A stretch of 64,000 bases of DNA, taken from NCBI GenBank assembly GCA_003290165.1, contig QNQO01000830.1, positions 431,409-495,408 of the forward strand, written 5' to 3'. Below, in pieces: positions 44,572-57,184 of this stretch. Made by a program: the position numbers and the translations under genes. Numbering within the stretch: position 1 is the stretch's first letter; every line of letters starts with the position of its first letter. The notes under the pieces were generated by a model, which saw only the letters and a program-made list of their open reading frames with translations, searched no databases and was not told where the DNA came from. The stretch comes from Berberis thunbergii (Eukaryota > Streptophyta > Magnoliopsida > Ranunculales > Berberidaceae).

Positions 44572-45306
44572 TGTGTATTTTGAAATTTTATCCGCATCTG
44601 TTAGAATTTTAAAGTTGCCGGTGCAATGGACGGTTCAACTTATAAACCACTTTTGTTGGTGATATATTTATAGGAATGCATTAAATTAAATTTGAAGTTA
44701 ATATCTCAAAATATCATCAATCTTCAATTTTCCGGTTTTTAAATGAGACATCTATGACACAAAAATTCAATGCCAAAAATGGATACTCAGTCTGATATGG
44801 ACTACTTAGCCAATCAATAACACCCACAATGTGGAAAATTCGGATAAACTTCTCGTAGCTGAAACTATAATATCTATCTCAAGGAAAGGAGAGAGACCAG
44901 ACCACCACACATACACATCGTCTCTCTAGCTGGCTATATATAGCTACTTCACTGTACTTGCTTCTTGAAACAACATGCACCACCTTTGCTTAAATATGAA
45001 TCAACTATAAAGTGGTGATTACTCTTTTGATGATGATGATGGAATGGAACCCACACACTTGGATAAATTAGATTTCAATTGGATGGAAGTCACCAACTTA
45101 TTGAAATTATTTGTTTCTTCTCTTCACCACATTATTGTTTGATATAGTCAAAAGAACAACAAAACACAAATCATGGTTGAGTTCGTCGGTGTACAAGCCA
45201 ATTTAAGTCAAATAAACTGCAGCAACCTGCAACAACAAATAATGTCTCTAATTAGACCAAGTTTTCCACTAACAAAGACATATCTTGCACTAGGGGTACG
45301 CACCAC

Positions 45307-45380
<74 letters not shown>

Positions 45381-46480
45381 GAGTAACTGAGTGGGGTCGA
45401 TAAAGTTTACATCATTATGTCAATTCATTGTATATGCACTGGTTTTGTGTCACGCATTCAAGATTAATTACAAGGAATCGTTCAATTGTCAGAGCACCAA
45501 AGTTTTGAAATTGCCAAGTGCTCCATGTTGCCTTTAATACTACTTTTAGTGTATGTTTGGTTGCACGGAAAATATATATGAAAATTGAAATCGTTTTTTG
45601 AATTCAATTTTAAAGCGGCTTCAAGTCCAAAACCTTAGAAAGAGCCAAAGATTAAAATAATAATAATAATAATCATTTTTCCGCTTGGCTCAATATTTGC
45701 CCCCGCCATTGCTGAAAAACATGCCTATGGCTTCACTTTTCATATGATTTATTAAACCCAATTCTTGAACAACTGAAACAATGTTGAATGTGCATAGAAG
45801 GCCCAACAAGAATAAAATAAGAAGGCCCATGATGTGGCCCTTCAATATCCCGTCATGGACCTTTTGGAGAAAATGATTCACTCTAGTTGTTACAGCATTC
45901 CAAGTTTTGGGGTCTAAATATTGAGTTGGTAAATTAAATGATTTACAGTAGGAACCATAAGGTAAAATGTCAAGTTTGGGTTATCATTGAATTTTGAGGA
46001 AAGAAATAGGCAGCAGATCATCTAGCTCAATATTTATAGATGTTGTACCTAGCTCATTTAACTTGCTGAAGATCTAAAGAAAATTGTATAAGAAGATGAC
46101 AGTGGTAAATGTAAACTCTATGAGTGGATGTAATCGAATGATTGAGTTTCGTTAATTACCTGAATGTCCGAGGGTTCTTAAAAACCCTAGCTTCCCTTTC
46201 AAAAGATAAAATTAAGTTTGATATTTAGAAACAAAACCGTAGATGTTGTAATGATAAATATAAAAGCGCCTTGAAGTGGATGAGTTTAGAGATGAGACAT
46301 ACAAGAGCTAAAATGGGGTTCAACTGACCCTCCCACTTCATTCCATCTAAACTTACTGAGATTACAAAGTACACAACACACAAAACAATTATATATTACA
46401 ATTAGAGAGAAGCAATATCGCTGAACTTTCTTTCCTTAATTTGTTCTGTAAACACATGCAACCAAGTCATTCCAACGAGA
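44572..46480. other. Non-coding stretch
   Basis: No gene recognised. A (TA)n microsatellite lies at 45310-45378. A TATATATAGC motif at about 44934 might be a promoter, but no exon follows. Confidence 0.4.
45310..45378. repeat. (TA)n microsatellite
   Basis: About 34 TA dinucleotides. The alternating Tyr-Ile frame is an artefact of it. Confidence 0.97.
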
Positions 46481-46484
46481 CCTT

Positions 46485-46605
46485 CTAGGCGGTGAGGAAA
46501 CGTGCGAGGGGGTTGTAAGTACCCATTCCCCTCGAGATGAGAGAATGTGTGTATTGCGAGGGGGATGGGTGGTTACTTTCCCCTCGCGCGTTTCCTTGCC
46601 CCTTA
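46485..46605. repeat. Foldback element with GCGAGGGG arms
   Basis: TAGGCGGTGAGGAAACGTGC then GAGGGG at the left and the near-complement CCCCTCGCGCGTTTCCTTGC then CCCTTA at the right, about 65 bases apart. A third related copy (GCGAGGGCGCGAGGG) follows at about 46635. GCCCCTTAGAATTA occurs twice. Probably a MITE, without a clear duplication. Confidence 0.45.
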
Positions 46606-46869
46606 GAATTAGCGCATTTCAGCCTTGTTAGGGAGCGAGGGCGCGAGGGAGGCCCTCCCTTGCCCCTTAGAATTACACGCCCATGACACATGTATGATGG
46701 AGTAATTTTAGCCGGTCTTTTTTGGTGACTTTTTCTTAATATTGTTTTGATATTTTTATACCTTTTATCGATCCTCTTTAAAACATTATCTATACAAAGA
46801 GCAGAGCGTAAAAAAAATCTGGCAAACAAGACATGCTAGAATTTTTGTGCATGATGATACGCCAATAAT

Positions 46870-47225
46870 GGGCACTACTTATTGGGCAACGCTATCTTAT
46901 CTATTATATGCCTTCTTCGCTTCGCTTCCATTTCACCTTGAGATGCACATGCACATGCACCTACTGAAGATAACTACATTGAGAAAAAAAGAAAATGACT
47001 GTCATGGCCAAGAGATAATAGAGTGACGCCGTGTGGAGGAGGAACATGAACAGTAGATATTGATGAGATGGTCAGAATTGTAGCTAGATACGGTGCCTCC
47101 TACTCCTAGCGGGGCTTGTGGTAATTGCAATGACTGAAAAAGGTAAACAAAAAGTTAGTGTTCATTTCAATGTGTGAGCAGTAAAACAGTAGAAAGGCAG
47201 AAATTCTAGCTGTTGGGAGGGGGGG
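46870..47225. other. Non-coding stretch
   Basis: No exon or element recognised. It ends in a run of G residues. Confidence 0.35.
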
Positions 47226-47325
47226 GGTAAAGTTACATTTTTGCTCATCCTTTAAAAAGTGTTTTTTTTTTTTTTTTTTGTGTTTTTAATGTTTTAAAGA
47301 AGAGTGGCAAAAATGTAACTTTACC
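47226..47325. repeat. Foldback/MITE of 100 bp
   Basis: GGTAAAGTTACATTTTTGC (left) and its complement GCAAAAATGTAACTTTACC (right) form arms of about 32 bases around a poly-T core. Confidence 0.65.
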
Positions 47326-48058
47326 TCAGCGGGCAAATCAGACCGGTTTCCCGGGGCCGATTGGAAGGGTTTCGTAGAAAATTGGAAGAGAGAGAAAAGA
47401 AGTTGGCAGCTCTTTCTCATCATCGGTAATCGGTACTCCAACCCCCTCTGCAAAAACAACACAAATGACACCACGTCACCAACAACTCATCGACACGCGT
47501 TCATTTACTCCAATCGTGTCAACCTATCAACAACTCTCGTTTCTCACACACACCACACACTAGGATCCGAATAATAACACTAGCTAGCTAAGTGTCACCT
47601 TTCGTTTTGGGCGGGAGAAATAGTTGGCAGTGGCTTCCACGTCAACGTACTTTGGCGGGAGAGAAGATGAGCATGAGCATTGGATGGGGTCTATTAATTA
47701 ATACGATAATAATAATAGATTAGCATGAGAGAGAGTTTAATGGATGCCGTCCATCCACCCACTCATTCATTGGTTGCGATGCGATCCTCTTTAAGAGGTC
47801 CAATGCCCTGGGCCAAACAACCCCTTTTTCCTTTCTTCAACGGACAAACTTCCAAATCCCACTCATCAAACCAGGTGTATGCATATGCATGCATGTGTTG
47901 TTATACAAGATGCATGCTCATAGATGATACATGGATTCCATAGGGTGACCCATAAAGCTTAGAAGCATCATTCAACGCTCTCCCCCACTCACTTTCTTCT
48001 TCACCTTCTAGTGGTGTGGACTGTGGAGAATGGAGAGTGTTGTTATTTTATTCAGAAA
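47326..48058. other. Non-coding stretch
   Basis: No recognised exon. Short frames such as the one at 47725-47943 have no family signature. Confidence 0.35.
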
Positions 48059-48165
48059 TTTTAGGGAGCGAGGGATAGGTGGAGATAAGCGTAATTGTCT
48101 CGCAATGTGCAGAGTTATTTATCTCGAGGGAGATGGGTGTTACATCCATCCCTCGTCCCTCTATT
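48059..48165. repeat. Foldback element related to the one at 46.5 kb
   Basis: TTTTAGGGAGCGAGGGATAGG and CCATCCCTCGTCCCTCTATTTT form imperfect inverted arms. The GGGAGCGAGGG core also occurs at 46630. Confidence 0.45.
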
Positions 48166-48785
48166 TTTATTTATTACTACCAGAGACAGAGAGAGAAACG
48201 AGTCCTTTGAGATGATAAAACAGGTGAACCCCACCCTTACGTGGAGACACGTAAACCGTCGATTTCATCTAGAGATTGATGAGCCAGGTTTATAAATGGT
48301 CAAAGACACTAACACGTGAGGGTCTGCTCGAGGCATGATAAAAAATACTCTGGATTGAGATTATACTAAGAGCTAGTGAACCAACGGTTGGGCTTTTTTT
48401 TTTTTTATGTACATTGACTACTGGATCGTTAATGTTTCTTATTATTGGTTTTTAATTACTTTTTCTCTCTTCTGCATGGTTCGGTTCAGTGTGTGCGGAT
48501 GATTTGTTCATGTGCTTTTAATTAATCATTTAATCCTGCATACTTTCCTATAATAAGATCACAAGTACTTTGTACTTGTACTTGTCTTTAGCTGCTTCTA
48601 CTTGTATGTATGCGTATTATTGACCCACATTGCAATTAGTCAAACATCAACCTTATGCAAAGATTCTATAATGTTTATCAACATGATTGCATCGAATCAA
48701 AAGCTAGCATGTTTATCTTTTAAGCAAATCATAACCACATAACTTGAGTTCTCCTTACCAAGAGTGTAAGTTGTGTTTTCGTAGT

Positions 48786-49135
48786 AATTTTGGGTTGCTC
48801 AAAATATCTTTTCAATTCTATTATATTTACAAAAAAAAATCAATAGGTACGTTAAAGTGATCAAGAAATATTTTTAGAATTTTAAATAAAAATACTATTG
48901 CTATTTTAAATGTTTTACCATTTCTATAATATTTATGATCAAAATTGTGCCCCTCAAATATTATTATTTACACCTAAGCCCCTATCATTATTTATTCAAA
49001 TTCTTTAATTATTTTTAAACTATAAATAGGCTTTTAAAATTATAAATAATTATTTTGTTCAGAATTTCAATAATATTTTTACTTATTATTAAGAGCTTGT
49101 AATAAAATAAAATACATAATATTTTTTCTCGTTTC
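48786..49135. repeat. AT-rich dispersed repeat, copy 1
   Basis: Diverged copy of 51835-52112: shared blocks include CAATTCTATTATATTTACAA, TTATGATCAAAAT, CCCCTA, and TTATAAATAAT..ACTTATTATT then GTAATAAAATAAAA. It immediately precedes the LINE fragment. Class unknown. Confidence 0.5.
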
Positions 49136-49141
49136 TTAAGG

Positions 49142-50770
49142 ATGAACATAATGTCCGACATTCTGACATTGTTGCGGTTGGGGGAGTTTTCAATAATTAT
49201 TTTGCCAATATTTTCAGTTCTTCTACTGCGAACCCCAATTCTGAGTTTCTATCTATGTTCACTCCGGTCATTAGTAGGGCAGACAATGATGTTCTTCTCT
49301 CTTATCCTATTGAATCTGAGATTCGTCGGGTTGTTTTCGCTATGGGTAGTCATAAAGCGCCCAATCCTGCAATTTTCATGCTTATTTTTTCAACACTATT
49401 GGGATATTGTGAAGTGTGATGTTTGTCAGGTTGTTCAAAAAAAAATTAACACTCGTCAAATGAACCCTAAGCTCAATGAAACTTTCATTACTCTAAGTCC
49501 TAAAGTTGGAAACTTAGTGACTCCGGATAAGTTTCGTCCCATAAGGCTCTGTAAGGTTATCTCGAAAATTTTGGCAAATCGCCTTAAACCCATTTTAGAT
49601 GACATTACAACCCCAGCCAATGAGTTTTCCTTAAAGGCCAATCAATAGTAGACAATGTTAGCATAACTCATAAAACATTTTTTTTCCAGATGAAACATTT
49701 ACGAAAAATGAAACAAGGCTGGATGACGATTAAAATTGACATGGTTAACGCCTACGATTGAGTGGAGCGGTCCTTCTTGCTCTAAATTCTTGATAGACTT
49801 GGTTTTGCTTCTGAATGGATCCAATTAATAGAATAATGCATTCCCACTACCTTTCTTAAAGCCATTCTCAATGGTTTTCCTCTTTTGCCCCTCAAACCCT
49901 CTAGGGACATTCGACAAGGAGACCCCCTATTTCCATACATGTTCATTCTTGTTGCTGATCACATTCTCGCTCGTGCGGAATCTGAAGGAACAATCAAAGG
50001 AATTGTTATAAAAATATAGTCCCGGGCTATTAGCCACTTGCTCTATGCAGATGACTTCATGATCTTCTGTCGAGCCTCACTAGTTGAAGCTCACTCAGTT
50101 AATAAAGATATCATTCACCAGCATTGTTCTGCGTTAGGGCAAGGTGTCAATTTTGATAAATCCTTGATTTATTACAGCTCAAATGCTCGCTCTAAACATG
50201 CAAAAAATGATCATCAACCATTTATTACAGCTCAAATGATCTTCTGTCGAGCCTCACTGGCTGAAGCTCACTCAGTTAAAGATATCATTCACCAGCATTG
50301 TTCTGTGTCAGGGCAAGACGTCAATTTTGATAAATCTTCAATTTATTACAGCTCAAATGCTCACTCTAAACATGCAAAAAATGATCATCAGGATCTTGGG
50401 ATCCAAACTTTATAACCCTAGGGACAAATACCTTGGATCCCCTCTAATCTTCTCTAAAAGAAAACCAATGACTTTCAATTTTTCTTGGAGAAGATCAATG
50501 TCAAACTCTCTAGCTGAAAATCTAGAATGCTCTCTCAGGCTGACCATATGATTATAATCAAAGCAGTCATCAACTCTATCCCAATTTACAACATGTAAAC
50601 TTTCCTTCTCCATGTCTCTATTTCCACAAAAATTGATAACATTGCCCGTAATTTTTTGTGAAATGGAACAACCGACAATAAAGCTAAATATTTGTGCATC
50701 GGCAATCAAATCTCAAACTTTCCTTGTTAGAAATGTTGGCTTGCAAGTCTCAATGGACTCTTATCGACAT
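49142..50770 (+). pseudogene. L1-type LINE reverse transcriptase fragment
   Basis: LNETFITLSPKVGNLVTPDK then FRPIRLCKVISKILANRLKP, IKIDMVNAYD, a stop, RDIRQGDPLFPYMFILVADH, SHLLYADDFMIFCRAS (YADD at 50044-50055, the RT active site), then a later YLGSPLIFSKR and ADHMIIIKAVINSIPIYNM. This is the order of plant L1-like ORF2 RT. Several stops and frameshifts, and an internal tandem duplication (50056-50392), make it inactive. The endonuclease domain is absent apart from an unclear open frame at 49142. Confidence 0.85.
50056..50392 (+). repeat. Tandem duplication inside the LINE RT
   Basis: ATGATCTTCTGTCGAGCCTC at 50056 recurs at 50236. Each copy runs to AAACATGCAAAAAATGATCA. The second copy differs at a few bases and by a 3-base loss (GTTAATAAAGA to GTTAAAGA). 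Confidence 0.9.
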
Positions 50771-51834
50771 GTCATTGCTTACTTATTCTAAAGCTTTTCT
50801 CGAAGAAAAGAAAAGAAAAAGAAAGTTAAAGTTATCCTTTCTTTCATTTTCTTCTCACACTGTCTTTTATATTTACTTAAATCATACCAGATTTTTTTGG
50901 CCTCTGAGATTAACATTATCCTTAGAAGAAATTCATATATTTGAATTACAAACATGCTTTCATTTGTAAATTATGATTGGTATCTCAACAAGCACGTTTT
51001 ATAAAATGGACACACGTATATGACTCATCAATTTGATCTATACACATAATCAGTCAACTTAGCTCATTTTGGTAATCTATTGATTTAATGTCTTTTTAGC
51101 TAACTAATCAAATTGACTTAACAAATCAATGATAGACCCTGACCAATTATGCTTTGGTCATATATGATAGTCATGTTTCATCGACACACAACCTCTACAT
51201 CTATAACGATATTTCACTGAAATGAACAGTAATCAACGTCTTTAATCTGGTTTTTTATTTCAATTATGCCCCTATCAAAAGTCTACTACATTTTACAATA
51301 TAACTTAGAAAAAGACAAAATCCGTTGGATTTTAATTCATTCTTTCACAAATATACCCTCAAATTAGTTAAAACCAAATATACCCCTAGAGATAACTATT
51401 GGGCCGAGTTTAACATTGGGTCCAGATTCTAATTTTAGCAAACTACTATAGAAAAAAAATTATATATCCTTTTTTTAATATTTGTTTCATATATTTTTAT
51501 TTTTACAAATTTACAAATTGTGTTGTGGGTGTGTGCGAACGACTTAATAATTTTATAAAACACTATTGTGTTGTACAATTTTTTTAAACTTATAAACCAT
51601 TTTTAATTTCATTAAAAATCATTATCCAAATTCTCTAATTTTTAATTTGCACATATCAATTTCCTTTTTTTTTATTTATTTATTTAAATTTTGCACTTAT
51701 CGATTCATTTAATTCTAAAAGTAAAAAACCCAAAAATTATGCACACATAGAGCGCGTCAACACACTATCTAAACTATATAATGCAAGTTTCCTTAGGAAC
51801 AGTGAATGCGTGTGTCTTTGTCCTGATTTTTGGA
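50771..51834. other. AT-rich non-coding stretch
   Basis: No exon or element boundary recognised. Confidence 0.35.
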
Positions 51835-52112
51835 ATATCCAAAATGCCCTTTCAACTCTATCATATTTACAAGAAAAAATAATAGTTAGGTGAATAGTGA
51901 TAGATGTATTTTTGTCATTTTAAATTACACATATGTACCATTTTACCTTCCCAAATTCATATTATTTACGATCAAAATCCGCCTTCCCAATATTGTTAAT
52001 TATACATAAACCCCTAAAATAAAGTTTTAATTATTGGTAAACTATACATAGACCCTTAAAATTATAAATAATTTTTACTTATTATTGATAAGTTGTAATA
52101 AAATAAAAAATA
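51835..52112. repeat. AT-rich dispersed repeat, copy 2
   Basis: Diverged copy of 48786-49135. It is followed at once by the SINE candidate. Confidence 0.5.
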
Positions 52113-52139
52113 ATGTGTATTTGCTACATGACTGACCCT

Positions 52140-52441
52140 ATAGGGTTAACCAAACCAGGCCCGAAGGCGTGCTACAATATTGTTGCCACTTAATGTCCTC
52201 ATCGCCTCCATCTCGCATAAAGACTTGCTTTCGCTCCGATCCATCGCCTCTACCTTGCATGAAGACTCGCTTTCGCTTTACTCCAGTTTAGTCAATACTC
52301 TGAAGGCTTATCAATGGTGGAACAAATGTGCTCCTAATAATCGGGTGAAAACTAACAAAATCCTAACTGGTGAGTCTCGAACCCGCGACCTCTCACAAGG
52401 AGAGTAAATATCCGACCAACTAAACTACAATTGGTGGACAA
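52140..52441 (-). mobile_element. Candidate tRNA-derived SINE
   Basis: On the minus strand, TAGTTTAGTTGG (52427-52416) fits a pol III box A and GGTTCGAGACT (52383-52373) a box B, 33 bases apart, as in a tRNA. The rest of the tRNA-like head (CTCCTTGTGAGAGGTCGCGG) is recognisable. The body contains two tandem units of about 38 bases (GCGAAAGCGAGTCTTCATGC and GCGAAAGCAAGTCTTTATGC). No complete cloverleaf, no clear duplication. Confidence 0.5.
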
Positions 52442-52715
52442 GACTAAATGCTTAGCCTAAACCAAAATTGCATTCCCATTTTGGCTGTAACCCCAAATGA
52501 AAATATATATTAAAAAGCTATTTACTAATATTTTAAAAATTGCTGAGATGAATAAGATTTCGAAACCTAACCATGATTGTAGGAAGAAGATATCAATGAA
52601 GTACTGTTGCAAATATCATTGGGAGAAATCTCATTTGTTTTCAACTAGTAATCTCCTTTGTTTTAACTTCAATTTCTTCATGCATTACTTTTCAACACAA
52701 ATGACGTATTAGTTA

Positions 52716-52757
<42 letters not shown>
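52716..52757. repeat. (AAT)n microsatellite
   Basis: About fourteen AAT/TAA triplets. Confidence 0.95.
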
Positions 52758-52974
52758 TGTGTCATCATATCTAGTTAGTTTTTCTTTAGAAACGTGAGGT
52801 CAAAAAATATCATCATCTCGCTATTCGATAATTAATAAGATCTCAAATTTCTGAGGATGTGGGTGACATGGAAAATTCATGATTCGATAAATTTGGATGG
52901 GCGGTAGTGGTCGAAGAAGAAAAATAATGGAATGAAAGATAACAAGCTATAAGTTATCATCCAAGGAAGAAAAA

Positions 52975-53576
52975 GGGAGTTGCTAGGTGTGTCTGACTAT
53001 TTGACTCGGTTTATCGACATTTTGAGATGTTTTGACTTTGTTGCACCAACCTAAAATATGTAACATCGACTTACATTTTTTTATCAATAAAAACTATTTG
53101 GTTGTTAAATTTTCTCGTGTATGGGCATGAATTTGTTATTGATGAAAAAACAAAAGTAAATCTTATTGAAAAAACTAAACTTCAGTCACGAATTCGTAAC
53201 ATTCAAAATATTGTACAAATATAAAAAAAATATACTAACCATCGTCACAAGTTCAACAATAAGTAGCAAACATTATGATAGGTTGTTGATTTAGGACTTT
53301 GTACGGATGATTCTTATTTTAAATTGTTGGATGTAGAGTTTTTGGATTTAAATGCATTTTTTTAATAATTGCAACTATTTACATTTCGTATAATTTATTT
53401 ATTGACACACCTTAATGAGAAAACTTCATCACCAAATGGTTTCTATTTATTAAACAAAAGTAAGTTGATGTTACATATTTTAGGTTAGTGCAACAAAGTC
53501 GAAACATCTCAAAATGTTGGTGCAACAAAGAGCTTGTACAACCGAACCAAATAGTTGGGTATACGTCGCAACTCCC
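52975..53576. mobile_element. MITE of 602 bp with long inverted arms
   Basis: Starts GGGAGTTGC and ends GCAACTCCC. Arms of more than 100 bases pair, for example CATTTTGAGATGTTTTGACT then TTGTTGCACCAACCTAAAAT at 53019 with its near-complement at 53470-53520. The right arm has an extra internal repeat of TTGTTGCACCAAC. A-rich flanks prevent a certain duplication call. Probably Mutator-type. The open frame at 53412-53774 is arm sequence. Confidence 0.75.
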
Positions 53577-54124
53577 AAAAAAATTATGATTTTCTTTTCC
53601 ATTTAGGGAGGGGAAAAACAAGTCTTGAGAAACAATATTTTGAAAAATCATCAAATATGTCATATTTTTACATGTATGTAATTTGCCATTTTTGTTGTCA
53701 TCTTGTTCTATTTCGGCATTTATATCAAATTCTATAACTTTTCTAAGACTAATGAAAGGTTTCATTAATTTCATCCCCTAGAAGATAGGTAATTGAACAT
53801 AACCTCAGATGCAACTTATGTGCCTCTCTTGCCCATGTTTTCATATTCAAATTTCAAATTATGGGCGCATGCTCATTTTTCTCATCATGATCAAGGAAAA
53901 AAAAATAAAAAGGTAAAATACATCCAGACATCAATCTGACGATCTAGGGGGTATGTCTAACCTCCCATCTTTCATAGGTATGTCACATTTCGAATTAGTG
54001 TTAGGGGACACATTTCCAGCAATGCTTTAATTTTACGATGAAATATGTCCATCTCTATATGTCATCATCTTCATTAGGTGCTATAATCGGACCAAATTTC
54101 TCTTCATCCCATCACAATAGGTTT
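53577..54124. other. Non-coding left flank of Tat3
   Basis: No recognised exon or element. Confidence 0.35.
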
Positions 54125-54649
54125 TGATGATACATCAAATAAGACTGTCATCACGACCATACACGTGGCAAAGATCATCCATAATGAGGATTAAGTATTT
54201 CAATATTGGACCAACTCACAAAGCCCAAAGAGGGCAGATCCAGACATAAGAATCCAAATAGGGCCCATTAGAACAAACCATGATCAGAGGCCCAACAAAG
54301 TTTTCCCTTAAAATGAGGAAAGTTACAGAGAAAAAGAGTCTTGGAGGGAGTTACTCCTCCAAAGTCGCATCTCCATAAAAGAGGAAATTATTACAAAGAA
54401 CGTCTCCCCTCGATGAACCTTACATGCTTAAGTCGCGCGAAGAATTAATAACAACCATTATATAAGGTAAATGAAATATTTGATAGAGTTATGCAATTTT
54501 AACTGAGTTCTGTCCAAATTATTCTCCATCTCCAATAAAGTTACTAACTTAAGCATCGGAGTGCCTTCGACCACCAAACAGGTGGTCTTTAGCAATCTAA
54601 CAATTGTTTTACAAGTCAGAATTACAGGTGACCAGATCCGGAAGCATCA
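54125..54649 (+). repeat. Tat3 5' LTR
   Basis: 525 bp, TGATGATACATCAAATAAG to CCGGAAGCATCA. The promoter-like TTATATAAGG lies at 54458-54467 and is conserved in the 3' LTR. It shares TGATG...CATCA ends and the TTAAGCATCGGAGTGC block with Tat1. Confidence 0.85.
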
Positions 54650-54672
54650 ATTTAGAGCCGTCCGTGGGGAAG
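54650..54672 (+). other. Tat3 primer-binding site region
   Basis: ATTTAGAGCCGTCCGTGGGG directly follows the LTR and resembles the Tat1 leader (GCTTGGCGTCGTCTGTGAGG). Confidence 0.45.
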
Positions 54673-54819
54673 TGACAGTTTCCTTTTAAGAAGATAGTTT
54701 GCAGTTGGAAACTTCCCAACTTCCTCAATTCCAATCAGTGAGTACAAAGCTTTTGGAACAAATTGAGCATCCCCTAACCCAACAACAATCAAAATAATCG
54801 TTCCACCAGTGAAGCTGCA

Positions 54820-56045
54820 TTGCCGATAGTGCATGCTTCAAACCCAGCAATGACCGGGCCAACCATGTCTGGCAACATAGAACCACAACATGGAATGGTA
54901 GCCCAGTCATCTAAGACATCTGGCGGCATCGCCACGGATCCTAGCATGGATCAAATCATGACCCAAATGGATATTTTGATCAAAGTGTTGGACAAACTCA
55001 CCCAAAAACATGCTCAATCCGTCGACTATGTCCAAGCACCGCCCTAACAAGACTCAGCCAACCGCTTTCAAGATAACAATGAAGTTCCTGCAGAACTTCA
55101 ACAAGTGAATCTCGAAAGTAGCAAACCACCAATAGGTGGCACCCTGAAGAACGACGGGATCCCATCACAAGTTCCATTCAAGATCGGGGTCATGGATCCT
55201 AGCGTACTGTACGAATTGGCCAAGCCGTCGTTATCTGACGCACTCATGGTTACTCTTCTACCAAAAAAGTTCACCCCACCAAAATTTGAAGCATACGATG
55301 GCACCACCGATCCGAGAGGCCATCTACGACACTTCCACAACAAAACCATTGCCCTACGAAACTATAAGGGAGTACGTCACTCGTTTTACTAATGAGTTGA
55401 CCATGATTGATGGCTCCAGCGACGACACGACCATTGCCACATTCACATCCGGACTAAAAAGAGAATCATTTTACAATTATCTGAATCTAAACCCTCCGAA
55501 GAATAAGGCAACTTTGTTGAAGACCACTCAAAAACACATCACCCTTGAGGAGATGTTAACAACCAAAAAGAAGAACAAATCCGAGATAGAGGGCCAATTG
55601 AAGAGGCGAGAAATGAGAGAAGAAAAAATGAGAGATGACAGACCCTGGGAGAAGAACATCCACTCGAAGAGGCATCAAACTAACGAGATATCCGAATTCA
55701 ACTAACAGGAGCTCGAAAAGCTACAATCTTCATGGCTCACACATGAACGGGTGACAAGTGTGATGAGGGAGACCTATAAACCATACACCACTCTGAAAAC
55801 GAGTCGAGAGAGCATACTGAAATCCAATGTGAAATGGAAGGATATCAATTGGCCACTCAAAATGAGAGGAGGCCCAGATGGGCAAGACAAAAGCAAGTAG
55901 TGATCTTTCCACAATGTTCACGGGCACGACACTGAAGGCTACTACAATTTGAAAGACGAAATTGAACACTGGATTCAAAAAGAGCGACTCGAAGAATTCG
56001 TCGAGCTACCAGACAAATAGTCTAAAGGGAAAGATAAGGTAGACG
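54820..56045 (+). pseudogene. Tat3 gag
   Basis: The frame from ATG 54820 ends at a stop after VDYVQAPP. Downstream parts read PFKIGVMDPSVLYELAKPSL, KKFTPPKFEAYDGTTDPRGH, a one-base shift at about 55350, then ETIREYVTRFTNELTMIDGS and LNPPKNKATLLKTTQKHITL. A C-terminal CSFHNVHGHDTEGYYNLKDE then IEHWIQKERLEEFVE matches the CxFHxxxGHxTxxCxxLKxxIE motif of plant gypsy Gag. This is the most complete gag in the window, but two stops and two shifts break it. Confidence 0.8.
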
Positions 56046-57184
56046 TCGCCATGGGATCAAAAGATCAACCCAAAGGAATTGATATATGCCCTATACTACA
56101 TAACCAGAGGAAATGAATGATTTGGCCAATCAAAGAAGCGATTTGTGGTACCGCCCACTCAAGCTGATTTAAATTGAAGTAGGAGCACCAACATCATTGA
56201 ACAAGACATAAGAACCACTACAACAACTCACAACGGGTGACACAGAGACATTTGCACTTCAGGCGGAGATCAACCAAGTAATCAAGTTTGAGGGCCTCGC
56301 TAACGTATGTGAGCTTAATCCACATTATCATTGACAAGGCCAACATCGCCTCCTCATTACTGACAACGGAATTGACGAAAACAAATTTGATTCGAAGAAC
56401 AAACTTAATACAACTACAAGGTCTGGAACCAGAAGTTCATGGAAACCTTGGCAGCTGGCGCTGATGTGAGCATGATTGGATAATTTGTGCTGGATTCTAC
56501 TTAGCTCACCAGTTGCCAAGCGAATCACTACTCAAAATACCTTGAGGAGCACATACTCAATAATTTGATCAAGAAGCATTATGAGTTTATAGCTACCTTG
56601 TGATGACTGTATACATGACGAAAAACTACAGGAGAATCATAAAGGAGGATGTTGCAACGAGCGAGTTAAAAACAAACACAGTCAATTGAAGATGAAACAA
56701 TACCAAAACATACTCCAGGGCGACAAGAAACCAAAACAATCTAAAATCAGACACGACTACTCCTTAAACAACAAGGGCGTGCAGGAATCAACCCCCATCA
56801 TCATAAGGAACGACATCAATCAAGCAACAGTTAAACAAAGAAACGCAACACAATAACTATTCACAAGCGGATCCTACGCCGCAACGTAACACCGACAAAA
56901 CAAGCGGACAAGCTAACATGACCAACATGACGAGCTAATAAGTTCTGGACTAGGAAAGAACAACTATTGCAACTATAGATTGTTAAGAATCTGAAACAGG
57001 ATTATAAATAAAACTCCAAGTTCAAACCCTCCATCTTACGTTCAAATAGTCAAGTCAAGGCGTTAAAGCCAGACAATGCAAAACAACTAGCCCGATCAGC
57101 ATGTCAAGCTACGAAAAAAGGCCAAGATGTATAAGTCAAAGGTAAACCATAGACTTCTGGTTTGACCAACCACAAGGTAAATCT
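56046..57184. other. Tat3 region without recognisable pol
   Basis: No protease, RT, RNase H or integrase motif was found in any frame. The length is far too short for pol. Possibly scrambled remnants or untranslated sequence. Confidence 0.5.

Noticed and set aside
45173..45382. 69-codon open frame ending in alternating Tyr-Ile
   Set aside because: Artefact of the (TA)n microsatellite.
48030..48295. Small plus-strand frames near 48.1 kb
   Set aside because: They cross a foldback element and show no family signature.
52365..52441. Functional tRNA gene on the minus strand
   Set aside because: Box A and box B are present but no complete cloverleaf with acceptor stem can be drawn. A SINE head is more likely.
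56046..57184. Hidden Tat3 polymerase
   Set aside because: No VDYTDLN, YIDD, RNase H or HHCC motif found in six frames, and the space is too short.
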